Source: Phycisphaerales bacterium (lineage in GTDB: Bacteria > Planctomycetota > Phycisphaerae > Phycisphaerales > UBA1924). Taken from it: a stretch of DNA of 40,835 nt. The stretch covers positions 1 to 40,835 of the forward strand of contig JAFIFZ010000082.1 in assembly GCA_020831775.1 (NCBI GenBank). The letters run 5' to 3'. The position numbers and the translations under genes are program-made. The notes below the pieces were generated by a model, which saw only the letters and a list, made by a program, of their open reading frames with translations, was not told the origin of the DNA and made no database searches. How positions within the stretch are numbered: the stretch's first letter is position 1; every line of letters starts with the position of its first letter. Below, piece by piece: positions 32,586-39,514 of this stretch.

Positions 32586-33656
32586 GTGGTCAAGCGCTGG
32601 TGGACGCCTTCGAGCAAGTCGCCGGCTCGGCTCGGTGAGTGGTTCTATCTGATGGACGGGGGTCCGTCGACCAACGACCTCGTCGCCTCGGGCGTCTTGG
32701 GCCCGCTCGACCCGATCGGCATGTCGCCGACGCTGCTTTCTGAAGACATCGAAGCGTTCACCGGCGCATGCATCGCCTGCGGTTGTTGGGATCCCAAAGG
32801 AGTCGCCGGCCCTTACGACCTTGAGGTCAATCCGCAAACCCTCAAGGGCAATCCGATCGATCGGCGGGTGCTCCGATACAAGACGATGGAACGCCCGATC
32901 GGGTCACCGACGCTCGTGGCCAAGCGGAGCCTGCTCGAAGCGATGGGGCCGGATGTGCCGGACCGGTGGCTGATCGGGCGCGTTCGTGTGCAGGGCGGCG
33001 GCGAGATCGACGAGCTCTGCACGATCATCGATCCCGAGTCTCTGTGGAAGCGTTTGCGGCCGGTGTTCACGCAGGGTTGGTTCAAGTACATCGGAAGTGC
33101 GACTTACGAGGCCTGCCGCGAGTGCGGGAGGCTGCTCGATCGGCCCGGCAGCCAGGCGTGGTATCTGCGTGCGCAGGAGGCCGCGGGCGAGAAGGCGTCG
33201 GCGGATGTCGCGATGCTCCTGGTCCCGTTGTCGGCGGTGGAGCGTGCCGAGCTGCGCGATCGGAAGCGTTGGCCCCGCCTGGACTCGCGCGACATCCCCG
33301 TCCGCGACGCGATCGTCGATCCGTACGGAACCCCGCTGCCGGTGTGGTGGGAGGAGTTCGACCATCATCAGCGGTCCTGCGGCGTCTCGCCGCCGTTCCC
33401 GAAGATTCCGATCGAGCCTGATGAGCCGGTCGGTTCGTGGCTTGAGGCGCAGATCGAAGAGCGCGGGTACCAGGCTTGCGTGCTGCTGGACGGCGAGGAT
33501 CTCGCCGAGCGGTGCGTGGTGTACGCGCACCTGTGGGCGTGCTGGGACGCGAAGGTCGCCCGGCGCATCGAAGGCCTGAACGACGCGAAGCTGGCCGACG
33601 CGATCCGCGTGAAGCTGCGGGATCGTTCGAGGAAAGACTGGCTGCCCGGATCTTGA
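32586..33656 (+). CDS. Unrecognised protein with two CXXCG motifs
   Basis: A 356-residue soluble protein. It contains two CXXCG motifs, C62-I-A-C65-G and C177-R-E-C180-G, about 115 residues apart, which may bind zinc. The arrangement vaguely recalls double-CXXCG immunity proteins described from Myxococcus (SitI6 type), but length and context differ and no toxin gene is adjacent. The tail is basic (KLRDRSRKDWLPG). GTG at 32586 has a GGAGGGG site upstream. It lies just downstream of repeat block C. I do not recognise the family with confidence. Confidence 0.6.
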   Translation: MVKRWWTPSSKSPARLGEWFYLMDGGPSTNDLVASGVLGPLDPIGMSPTLLSEDIEAFTGACIACGCWDPKGVAGPYDLEVNPQTLKGNPIDRRVLRYKTMERPIGSPTLVAKRSLLEAMGPDVPDRWLIGRVRVQGGGEIDELCTIIDPESLWKRLRPVFTQGWFKYIGSATYEACRECGRLLDRPGSQAWYLRAQEAAGEKASADVAMLLVPLSAVERAELRDRKRWPRLDSRDIPVRDAIVDPYGTPLPVWWEEFDHHQRSCGVSPPFPKIPIEPDEPVGSWLEAQIEERGYQACVLLDGEDLAERCVVYAHLWACWDAKVARRIEGLNDAKLADAIRVKLRDRSRKDWLPGS

Positions 33657-33993
33657 TAATCGAGCTCAGCTCCCGTCACCTCGCACAATCGTGCCGTTGT
33701 ACAGCGAATCAAGGCGGCCTGAGGACGGGTCTTTGTTCGGAAGCGGGATCGGGAAGCTGGGCGGCCCCCTCACCGGAGTTTCCGCTTGACTGCCTCGCTG
33801 TTTCCGGTATGTTGGTGCTTTCGTGGGTGGAGCGGGTGTTTTGCCCTTTCGTGGGGCGGCGCTTCAACCCCGGTTTGGCGCCCTCGCGAGATCCGGAGCC
33901 GCGACCTGCGGTTTTCGTCCCTCGTGGGGGTGTCGGTGTGTGCGCTGTGCGTTCTGCGGCCCCAAAGCGGCCGGGACGCGGAAGGAGATGATG
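33657..33993 (+). promoter_or_regulatory. Promoter and long leader of the first Gly-Cys dockerin paralog
   Basis: A 337-nt region. TTGACT (33786-33791) and TATGTT (33808-33813) are spaced 16 nt, a good sigma-70-like match, giving a leader of about 170 nt that is GC-rich and full of potential stems. AAGGAG at 33982-33987 is the ribosome site, followed by three consecutive ATG codons. No gene is seen. Confidence 0.6.
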
Positions 33994-34728
33994 ATGAGCG
34001 GTAAGAGCATTGCGGTTTTGGCGGCGGTCGGCCTGCTCGGGGGTGTCGCCTCCGCCCAGACGGGGTCGCTCACTACGGCCCCGGACAACAACAGCAGCGG
34101 CGGGATCTTCATGGATCTGACGGCGCTCGACGGCGCGCTGGCGATCACCTCGTTCGAGATCCCCTACGCGGGCACCGTCGGCACGCCCGTCGAGGTCGAG
34201 GTCTGGGTGCGCGACGGGAGCTACGAGGGCTTCGACGCCAGTTCCGCCGGCTGGACGCTCCACGAGACGGCCTTCGGCACCCGCCAGGGCGTCGGCGTGT
34301 TCGATCCCCTCGTCCTGGCCAACGAGATCGAGCTGGACACGAACCAGACCCGCGCCGTCTACCTGCACGCGATCACCGCCGGCGCCGGCCAGGGCATCCG
34401 CTACAGCGGGACCAACACCAACCCGCCGCAGACCTTTTGGAGCAATAACGACATCTCGCTGTTCAGCGATGTGTCGCGGACGGGCGGGGTGCCCTTCGCG
34501 GGCTCGCGGTTCACCCCGCGCACCTTCGCCGGCACGATCAACTACAACATCGGCGGCCCGACCTGCCGCCCGGACCTCAACGGCGACGGCGTCGTTGATG
34601 CGGATGACTTCTTCCTCTTCCTGCAGTACTTCGCCGCCGGTGACACGCGAGCCGACTTCAACAACGACGGCGTGATCGACGCGGACGATTTCTTCATCTT
34701 CCTCAATGAGTTTGCGCAGGGCTGCTGA
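33994..34728 (+). CDS. Secreted Gly-Cys dockerin protein, paralog 1
   Basis: A 244-residue exported protein. A signal peptide (MSGKSIAVLAAVGLLGGVASA) is followed by QTGSL, a beta-rich domain of about 165 residues with VEVEVWVRDGSY, AVYLHAITAG and NTNPPQTFW, then two EF-hand loops (DLNGDGVVDADD and DFNNDGVIDADD) each with an FF(L/I)FL helix, ending FAQGC. Three ATG codons occur in a row (33988, 33991, 33994); the third is best spaced from AAGGAG. It is first of three tandem paralogs, each with promoter and, for the first two, a terminator. The domain is unnamed to me; surface or extracellular function is inference. Confidence 0.85.
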   Translation: MSGKSIAVLAAVGLLGGVASAQTGSLTTAPDNNSSGGIFMDLTALDGALAITSFEIPYAGTVGTPVEVEVWVRDGSYEGFDASSAGWTLHETAFGTRQGVGVFDPLVLANEIELDTNQTRAVYLHAITAGAGQGIRYSGTNTNPPQTFWSNNDISLFSDVSRTGGVPFAGSRFTPRTFAGTINYNIGGPTCRPDLNGDGVVDADDFFLFLQYFAAGDTRADFNNDGVIDADDFFIFLNEFAQGC

Positions 34729-34753
34729 GCCCCGCCTGATTGCGACACCAATG

Positions 34754-34789
34754 CACCCCCGCCGGCGTTTCCGGCGGGGGTGTTTGTTT
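34754..34789 (+). terminator. Terminator of paralog 1
   Basis: Perfect 12-bp stem CACCCCCGCCGG/CCGGCGGGGGTG (34754-34765 and 34771-34782) with a CGTTT loop, followed by TTTGTTT. Confidence 0.92.
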
Positions 34790-34862
34790 CCGGTTCGCAT
34801 GACGAGCGTGCAGCGCGGCGCTTTCGCACGCGAATGATTCCGGAAATTCAGGTGGCTTTTTG

Positions 34863-34891
34863 TTGAGTGGGGGACGCTCGCGCGTTAATTT
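34863..34891 (+). promoter_or_regulatory. Promoter of paralog 2
   Basis: TTGAGT (34863-34868), 17-nt spacer, TAATTT (34886-34891). The leader of about 100 nt ends in AAGGAG, 8 nt before the ATG at 34998. Confidence 0.6.
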
Positions 34892-34997
34892 GGGTTGAGG
34901 ACGGCGCGGCAATCCGTTGCGCAAAGCCGAGCCGATGTTCCGCCGGGTTCGCCCCTGTGCGGGCGTCCGGGCATCCTCTGGCTGAAGGAGACAATCC

Positions 34998-35723
34998 ATG
35001 TTCCGCTCAGGTCATCGCTTCGGTGCGTCGATCGTCGGTCTGCTCTGCATCGCAGGGGCCGCGTCGGCTCAGACCGGTTCGCTGCAGACCGCCAACGCCA
35101 ACAACGGAAGCGGGGGGATCTTCCTCGAACTGACCGCGTTGATCGATCCGCTGTCCGTGACCGACTTCGAGTTGGTCTATTCCGGCACGACCGGCACTCC
35201 CGTCCAGGTCGAGGTCTGGACGCGACTGGGGAGCTACGCGGGGTTCGACGACGATCCAACGGCATGGACACTCACGCAGACAGTGCAGGGAACGCGCCAA
35301 GGCCCCAGCACCCTGGACACGCTGACGCTCACTGACCACATCGATCTGCCGGTCGGCCAGACCGTTTCGGTGTATCTGCACGCGGTGACCGCCGGCGGCG
35401 GCATCCGCTACACGGGCACCAACGCGAACCCGCCGCAGGTCCACTGGGACAACGCCGATCTGGCGCTCTTCAGCGATGTGTCGAGGACTGGTTCGGTTGC
35501 GTTCGCGAGCGCTCGCGTCACTCCGCGGACATTCGCCGGGGTGGTGCACTACGACATCGGCGGGCCGTCGATCTGTGACGCTGCCAGCTTCTTCGCCTTT
35601 CTGGCGGCGTTCGCGGCGGGCGATCCGAGAGCGGACTGCAACGCCGATGGAGTGATCGACGCCGACGACTTCTTCACATTCTTGGAGGGGTTTCGCCTTG
35701 GCACAAGTTGCTGCGGCTTCTGA
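34998..35723 (+). CDS. Secreted Gly-Cys dockerin protein, paralog 2 (diverged C-terminus)
   Basis: A 241-residue exported protein, clearly homologous to its two neighbours along the full beta-rich domain (QTGSL, VQVEVWTRLGSYAGFD, VYLHAVTAGGGIRYTGTNAN). The signal peptide is about 1-24. The C-terminal module is altered: the first EF-hand loop is missing its Asp-rich sequence (CDAASFFAFLAAFAAGD), only the second (DCNADGVIDADD) is intact, and the end is GTSCCGF rather than Gly-Cys. The start follows AAGGAG. It may have lost the sorting or calcium function of the module, or carry a variant of it. Confidence 0.83.
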   Translation: MFRSGHRFGASIVGLLCIAGAASAQTGSLQTANANNGSGGIFLELTALIDPLSVTDFELVYSGTTGTPVQVEVWTRLGSYAGFDDDPTAWTLTQTVQGTRQGPSTLDTLTLTDHIDLPVGQTVSVYLHAVTAGGGIRYTGTNANPPQVHWDNADLALFSDVSRTGSVAFASARVTPRTFAGVVHYDIGGPSICDAASFFAFLAAFAAGDPRADCNADGVIDADDFFTFLEGFRLGTSCCGF

Positions 35724-35846
35724 ACGCCGGGCAGCGGCTTGCTCGGCCTTGTTCGACTGGAATGCATGGCCTGCGTGAGCGGCACTCGGCGATCGGTGGG
35801 GTCCGCCTTCGGCTGCTGAGCCACACCCGATCAACGCAAGAACAAC

Positions 35847-35882
35847 CGTCGCCGGTCTCCGTGACCGGCGGCGTTTCTCTTT
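35847..35882 (+). terminator. Terminator of paralog 2
   Basis: 11-bp stem CGTCGCCGGTC/GACCGGCGGCG with one G-U pair and a TCCGT loop, followed by TTTCTCTTT. Confidence 0.9.
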
Positions 35883-35912
35883 GGAATCGAGGCCGAACGC
35901 CCCTGGCGGGCC

Positions 35913-35940
35913 TTGACACATCGGGAGATCCGGTTAGGTT
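35913..35940 (+). promoter_or_regulatory. Promoter of paralog 3
   Basis: Consensus TTGACA (35913-35918), 16-nt spacer, TAGGTT (35935-35940). The leader is about 90 nt and GC-rich. Confidence 0.65.
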
Positions 35941-36033
35941 GGGCAGATCGCGTCGGGCCGCACTGCGGACCGGCCTGTGGTGTGTTGCGCCGCAGCGGAC
36001 GCCCCGGGGTTGGGCCGGTAAGGAGAGTTGATC

Positions 36034-36768
36034 GTGGCTGTTTGTGATCGTTGGTTGAGGATCGGTTGTGTTGTGCTCGCTGGACTTGGCACTGCCGCCT
36101 CGGCGCAGACCGGCTCGCTGGAGACGACGGGCAACAACAACGGCAGCGGCGGGGTCTTCATGGATCTCTCCCCGTTCTCGAATCTGCTTTCGATCACCGA
36201 GTTCGAGGTCGCGTTCTCCGGCACTTCCGGTTCGACGGTCGATGTCGAGGTCTGGGTCCGCCCGGGCAGCTATGTCGGCTTCGACGCGAGCAGAGAGGGA
36301 TGGACGCTCGCCGAAACGGTCCAGGGCGTCAGGCGGGGCACGAACACGCTCTCGTCGCTCACGCTCAACGATCCCGTGGAGGTCGAGCCGGGCGTGACCA
36401 CCGCGATCTACCTGCACGCCGTGACTTCCGGAGGCGGGATCAGATACAACGGCACCAACGCCAACCCGCCCCAGACGACTTGGACCAACGCCGATCTGGA
36501 ACTCTTCTCAGACCGTGCCAGGACGGGTGATATCCCTTTCGGCAGCTCGCTCTTCATGCCCCGGACCTTCTCGGGCGTGATCCACTATCAGCTCGGGGCC
36601 TTCTGCCGCCCGGATCTGAACGGTGACGAGGTGCTCGATGCGGAAGACTTCTTCCTGTTCCTGCAGTACTTTGAGGCGGGCGATCCGCGTGCGGACTTCA
36701 ACAACGATGGTGTGATCGACGCGAACGATTTCTTTATCTTCCTGAACGAGTTCCACTTGGGCTGCTGA
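36034..36768 (+). CDS. Secreted Gly-Cys dockerin protein, paralog 3
   Basis: A 244-residue exported protein, exactly as long as paralog 1. The signal peptide is MAVCDRWLRIGCVVLAGLG-TAASA, then QTGSLETTG, the shared beta-rich domain (VDVEVWVRPGSYVGFD, AIYLHAVTSGGGIRYNGTN, NPPQTTWTNADL) and two EF-hand loops (DLNGDEVLDAED and DFNNDGVIDAND), ending FHLGC. GTG at 36034 is chosen since AAGGAG (36020-36025) is 8 nt upstream; TTG at 36028 would be too close. No clear terminator follows before the promoter of the next regulator gene. Confidence 0.85.
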   Translation: MAVCDRWLRIGCVVLAGLGTAASAQTGSLETTGNNNGSGGVFMDLSPFSNLLSITEFEVAFSGTSGSTVDVEVWVRPGSYVGFDASREGWTLAETVQGVRRGTNTLSSLTLNDPVEVEPGVTTAIYLHAVTSGGGIRYNGTNANPPQTTWTNADLELFSDRARTGDIPFGSSLFMPRTFSGVIHYQLGAFCRPDLNGDEVLDAEDFFLFLQYFEAGDPRADFNNDGVIDANDFFIFLNEFHLGC

Positions 36769-36834
36769 AGCGTCCTGCCGGGATTGAGGGAACTCGCGTC
36801 GGAAGCGGGCGTATCGATTGCGATCGCGGCGCGG

Positions 36835-36862
36835 TTTCCGACCGGCGCATGCCTGCTATACT
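36835..36862 (+). promoter_or_regulatory. Promoter of the first LuxR-type regulator
   Basis: TTTCCG (36835-36840), 16-nt spacer, TATACT (36857-36862) with an extended -10 TG one base upstream (TGCTATACT). The predicted start site near 36869 excludes the in-frame ATG at 36849. Confidence 0.6.
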
Positions 36863-36926
36863 GGGATCGACGGAGTCTGTTTGGTGTCGCTCGGCCCAGG
36901 GCCATCTGACCGCGCGGAGCCATCGA

Positions 36927-37679
36927 TTGGATCCCTCACCGGCGCCAACTGGAATCGATCACGAGAAGATCGGCGGGCTCGCCGGCCTCGATCCTGTCGC
37001 GCTCTGGTCGGCGTTGGTGTCCGACGCTGGCCTGGCGGCCTTTGTCTGCGACGAGCACGGGATCATCCGCTACGCGAACCGGCGTCTGACGCGTCCGCTG
37101 CGCGAGCGGTCGGTGGTGGGGCGCCACTTCGACGCGGTCTTCGGCCCCGAGACGGCGCCGTACATCCGCGAGTGCCTCCACCGGACAGGCCGGACGCCCC
37201 GAGCGGTGGCGTACGAGGGGATGTTCAACGGCGTGGAGGTGCTCGGCGTCTTCCGGCGCGTCAGCCTCGAAGGTGCGAAGCCCAGCCTCACCCTCGGCAT
37301 GTTCCGTCGCCGCCTGGACATGACGCCCGAAGACTGGGCGAGCCACCTGGACAGCTCTTCGATCGTGCGCGGCCACCGCGACCTCGGTCTGCTCGCCAGC
37401 CTCCGCCCGCGCGAGCGGGAGGTGCTGGGGATGATCGGCGACGGGCTCACGGCTTCGGAGATCGGCCAGGGCCTCGGCATCAGCCAAAAGACCGTCGAGT
37501 GGTACCGGGCGCAGATCGGCCACAAGCTCGGTGTCCGTTCGCGGGCTGAGCTGATCCGGGTCGCGATCGGCGCCGGTCTGACCTCCGTCCCGAGGTGGCC
37601 ACCCAAAGAGGTGCCCGAGCAGGACGGCCCCACAATCAGAGATGGGGAGGAAGGCGGCCCGCCGCAGAAACAGGGATAG
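36927..37679 (+). CDS. LuxR-type regulator with PAS-like sensor, 1
   Basis: A 250-residue transcription regulator. Residues about 22-130 look PAS-like (LAAFVCDEHGIIRYANRRL, VGRHFDAVFG), a small-molecule or protein-interaction sensor. The LuxR/GerE helix-turn-helix is at about 158-215 (LRPREREVLGMIGDGLTASE, GLGISQKTVEWYRAQIGHKL). TTG at 36927 is chosen because GGAG lies 7 nt upstream and the promoter at 36835-36862 is upstream of it. It follows the dockerin paralogs and precedes a second regulator of the same kind. Targets are unknown; the neighbouring secreted genes are candidates. Confidence 0.85.
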   Translation: MDPSPAPTGIDHEKIGGLAGLDPVALWSALVSDAGLAAFVCDEHGIIRYANRRLTRPLRERSVVGRHFDAVFGPETAPYIRECLHRTGRTPRAVAYEGMFNGVEVLGVFRRVSLEGAKPSLTLGMFRRRLDMTPEDWASHLDSSSIVRGHRDLGLLASLRPREREVLGMIGDGLTASEIGQGLGISQKTVEWYRAQIGHKLGVRSRAELIRVAIGAGLTSVPRWPPKEVPEQDGPTIRDGEEGGPPQKQG

Positions 37680-37705
37680 TCATTTACCCGGTGTTATCCC
37701 GTGTT

Positions 37706-37735
37706 TTGGCGTTGATCCGGTATATTCCCTATGAT
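37706..37735 (+). promoter_or_regulatory. Promoter of the second LuxR-type regulator
   Basis: TTGGCG (37706-37711), 18-nt spacer, TATGAT (37730-37735). A second A/T-rich box TATATT (37721-37726) lies inside the spacer. The leader is about 80 nt and ends in GGGAG before the ATG. Confidence 0.5.
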
Positions 37736-37821
37736 CGCGTGGACGAAACGGCCGAATCAGAGCGCGCCGGTCGCACGATACGGACGCAGGAGAAGTTGCT
37801 GCGGATTCAGAGGGAGCGACG

Positions 37822-38619
37822 ATGCACTCGGATGATGCTGACGAACCTGCCGCGAACCAACCCGCCGCCGAGCCCCGCTGGTCTCCCCTGGAGCAGCCGG
37901 GTTTGGACAGCGCCTTTATCTGGGACACGCTCTGTGATCTGTACTTTGTCCGCATCACGGTCCTCTCGACCGACGGGCGTGTCGTGTTCGCCGACGATCG
38001 CGTCGAGGCCCGCTACGCCGAGCCCGGCGGATCGGTGGTCGGCAAGCAGTTGAGCGACTTCGTCGAGCCGAAGCTCGCGTTGGAACTCGTCAAGATCGCG
38101 CGCGATGTCGTCCGATCCGAGAAGCCCGTCATCGTCCAGTGGGTCGCCAAAGGTGTCGGCATCTGTTCATCGGTCCGCTCCCTTCCGGGGAGCTGGCGGG
38201 GCCAGCGGCTTGTGCTCGTCGCCTCCCACGACAAGGTTTGCGGCGCCCAGTCGCCGCCCGTCGACGGGGAGCTGCGCGTGATCCGGCCCGTGGCCCGGGA
38301 CCTCGGCCCGCTCGGCGTGCTGACCCGACGCGAGCTGCAGATTCTCGCCCTCATCGCCGACGGGATGACCTCCGCCCAGATCGCAGAGCGCCTGGCGCGG
38401 AGCGTCAAGACGGTCGAGTGGCACCGCATCTCGATCGGGCAGAAGCTCGGCCTGAAGTCCCGCATCGATCTGGCCCACATCGGGCTGATCGCGGGCATCG
38501 GGGGGGACCTGGAGCGGATCCGGGAGGCCGCCGGGTTTTCTACACCCGACGACGCGTCCGACAGCGGCGACCTGCCCGGGAACGCCGGCCGTCCAACGCC
38601 GAGCGGAACGCCCGGCTGA
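37822..38619 (+). CDS. LuxR-type regulator with PAS-like sensor, 2
   Basis: A 265-residue transcription regulator. An N-terminal acidic stretch (1-25) precedes a PAS-like domain at about 33-140 (DLYFVRITVLSTDGRVVFAD, VVGKQLSDFVEP, a common PAS helix). The LuxR/GerE DNA-binding domain is at about 166-222 (LTRRELQILALIADGMTSAQ, LARSVKTVEWHRISIGQKL). Both regulators share the unusual KTVEW(Y/H)R recognition-helix sequence. GGGAG 7 nt upstream sets the start. The HAD phosphatase gene begins 22 nt downstream with its own -10 box. Confidence 0.86.
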   Translation: MHSDDADEPAANQPAAEPRWSPLEQPGLDSAFIWDTLCDLYFVRITVLSTDGRVVFADDRVEARYAEPGGSVVGKQLSDFVEPKLALELVKIARDVVRSEKPVIVQWVAKGVGICSSVRSLPGSWRGQRLVLVASHDKVCGAQSPPVDGELRVIRPVARDLGPLGVLTRRELQILALIADGMTSAQIAERLARSVKTVEWHRISIGQKLGLKSRIDLAHIGLIAGIGGDLERIREAAGFSTPDDASDSGDLPGNAGRPTPSGTPG

Positions 38620-38629
38620 GGCCGGCGCT

Positions 38630-38635
38630 TATCCT
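38630..38635 (+). promoter_or_regulatory. Leaderless-type -10 box of the HAD phosphatase gene
   Basis: TATCCT ends 6 nt before the ATG at 38642. No Shine-Dalgarno is present. Confidence 0.45.
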
Positions 38636-38641
38636 GCTCGT

Positions 38642-39514
38642 ATGCCCACCGGACGCCCCGCGGTCTTTCTCGACCGCGACGACACGCTGATCGCCAACCG
38701 GACGCTGCCCGAGGTCGCGGGTGTCAGGCGTGGCGATCTGTGCGATCCGGACCGGGTCCGGTTGCTGCCGGGGGCGGCGGAGGGCTGCCGTCTGCTCTCG
38801 GAATCGGGCCTTGTGCTTGTGGTCGTGACCAACCAGGGCGTGGTGGCCCGCGGCGGAGGCACGCTCGACGATGTCCGGCGGACCAACGACCGCCTCCGAG
38901 ATCTGCTGAGCGATCCGGCACGCCCCGGTGCATCGATGATCGCTGCGGTCTACGCCTGCCCGTTCCACCCTGAGGGCGCAGTCGAGCGGTTCGCACGCGA
39001 GCACCCGTGGCGCAAGCCCTCGGGGGGCATGGTCCGTGCCGCTTCGATCGAACTGGGAATCGACCTGCCAACCTCGTGGATGATCGGCGACAGCGCACGC
39101 GACATCGAGGCGGCGGTCGACGCGGGTGTTCCCAGAGACAGCACGATCCTCCTCGACGAGCGGGCGCCGGACATTCTTTCCGCGGCGTTGTACGTACTGG
39201 CCGCCCGCGCGGCCGGGGGCGAGCAGTCGACCGTGACGCTGTCGCTCGATCGTCCCGGCGCATTTGAGAACGAGCGCGTCCGTGAGACCGTGATCGCGAC
39301 CGCCAACGCGCTCGCAGAGCGGACCGGGATGGAGCTGGTCGAGGTCTTGCTGGACGCGTCGGGCCTGCGCGCGACGCTGTCCGGGCCGAAAGTGGTCGCG
39401 TTGGGATTCGGCGCAGAGCTCCGACGCCTGACCAACGGGTGGCACAAGGCCAGGCACGGCTCGAACCTCTGGCCCGAGCCGCCGGATGTGCATCGCGGCG
39501 GGGACGACGCGTGA
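38642..39514 (+). CDS. HAD phosphatase related to GmhB, with C-terminal extension
   Basis: A 290-residue HAD-superfamily phosphatase. The nucleophile motif is FLDRDDTL with D11 and D13, the Thr motif is VVTNQG (61-66), and the acidic motif is IGDSARDIEAA with D150 and D154. It resembles heptose-1,7-bisphosphate 7-phosphatase (GmhB), fitting the heptosyltransferase that overlaps it by 4 nt. Of the GmhB zinc site only CPFHP (106-110) is seen; the second cysteine pair before RKP is replaced by HPW. About 100 extra residues (from ~195) follow the HAD fold and match nothing I recognise. The function as heptose phosphatase is likely, not certain. Confidence 0.8.
   Translation: MPTGRPAVFLDRDDTLIANRTLPEVAGVRRGDLCDPDRVRLLPGAAEGCRLLSESGLVLVVVTNQGVVARGGGTLDDVRRTNDRLRDLLSDPARPGASMIAAVYACPFHPEGAVERFAREHPWRKPSGGMVRAASIELGIDLPTSWMIGDSARDIEAAVDAGVPRDSTILLDERAPDILSAALYVLAARAAGGEQSTVTLSLDRPGAFENERVRETVIATANALAERTGMELVEVLLDASGLRATLSGPKVVALGFGAELRRLTNGWHKARHGSNLWPEPPDVHRGGDDA

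Noticed and set aside
32586-33656. Toxin-immunity locus
   Set aside because: Only a faint motif resemblance and no toxin gene nearby.
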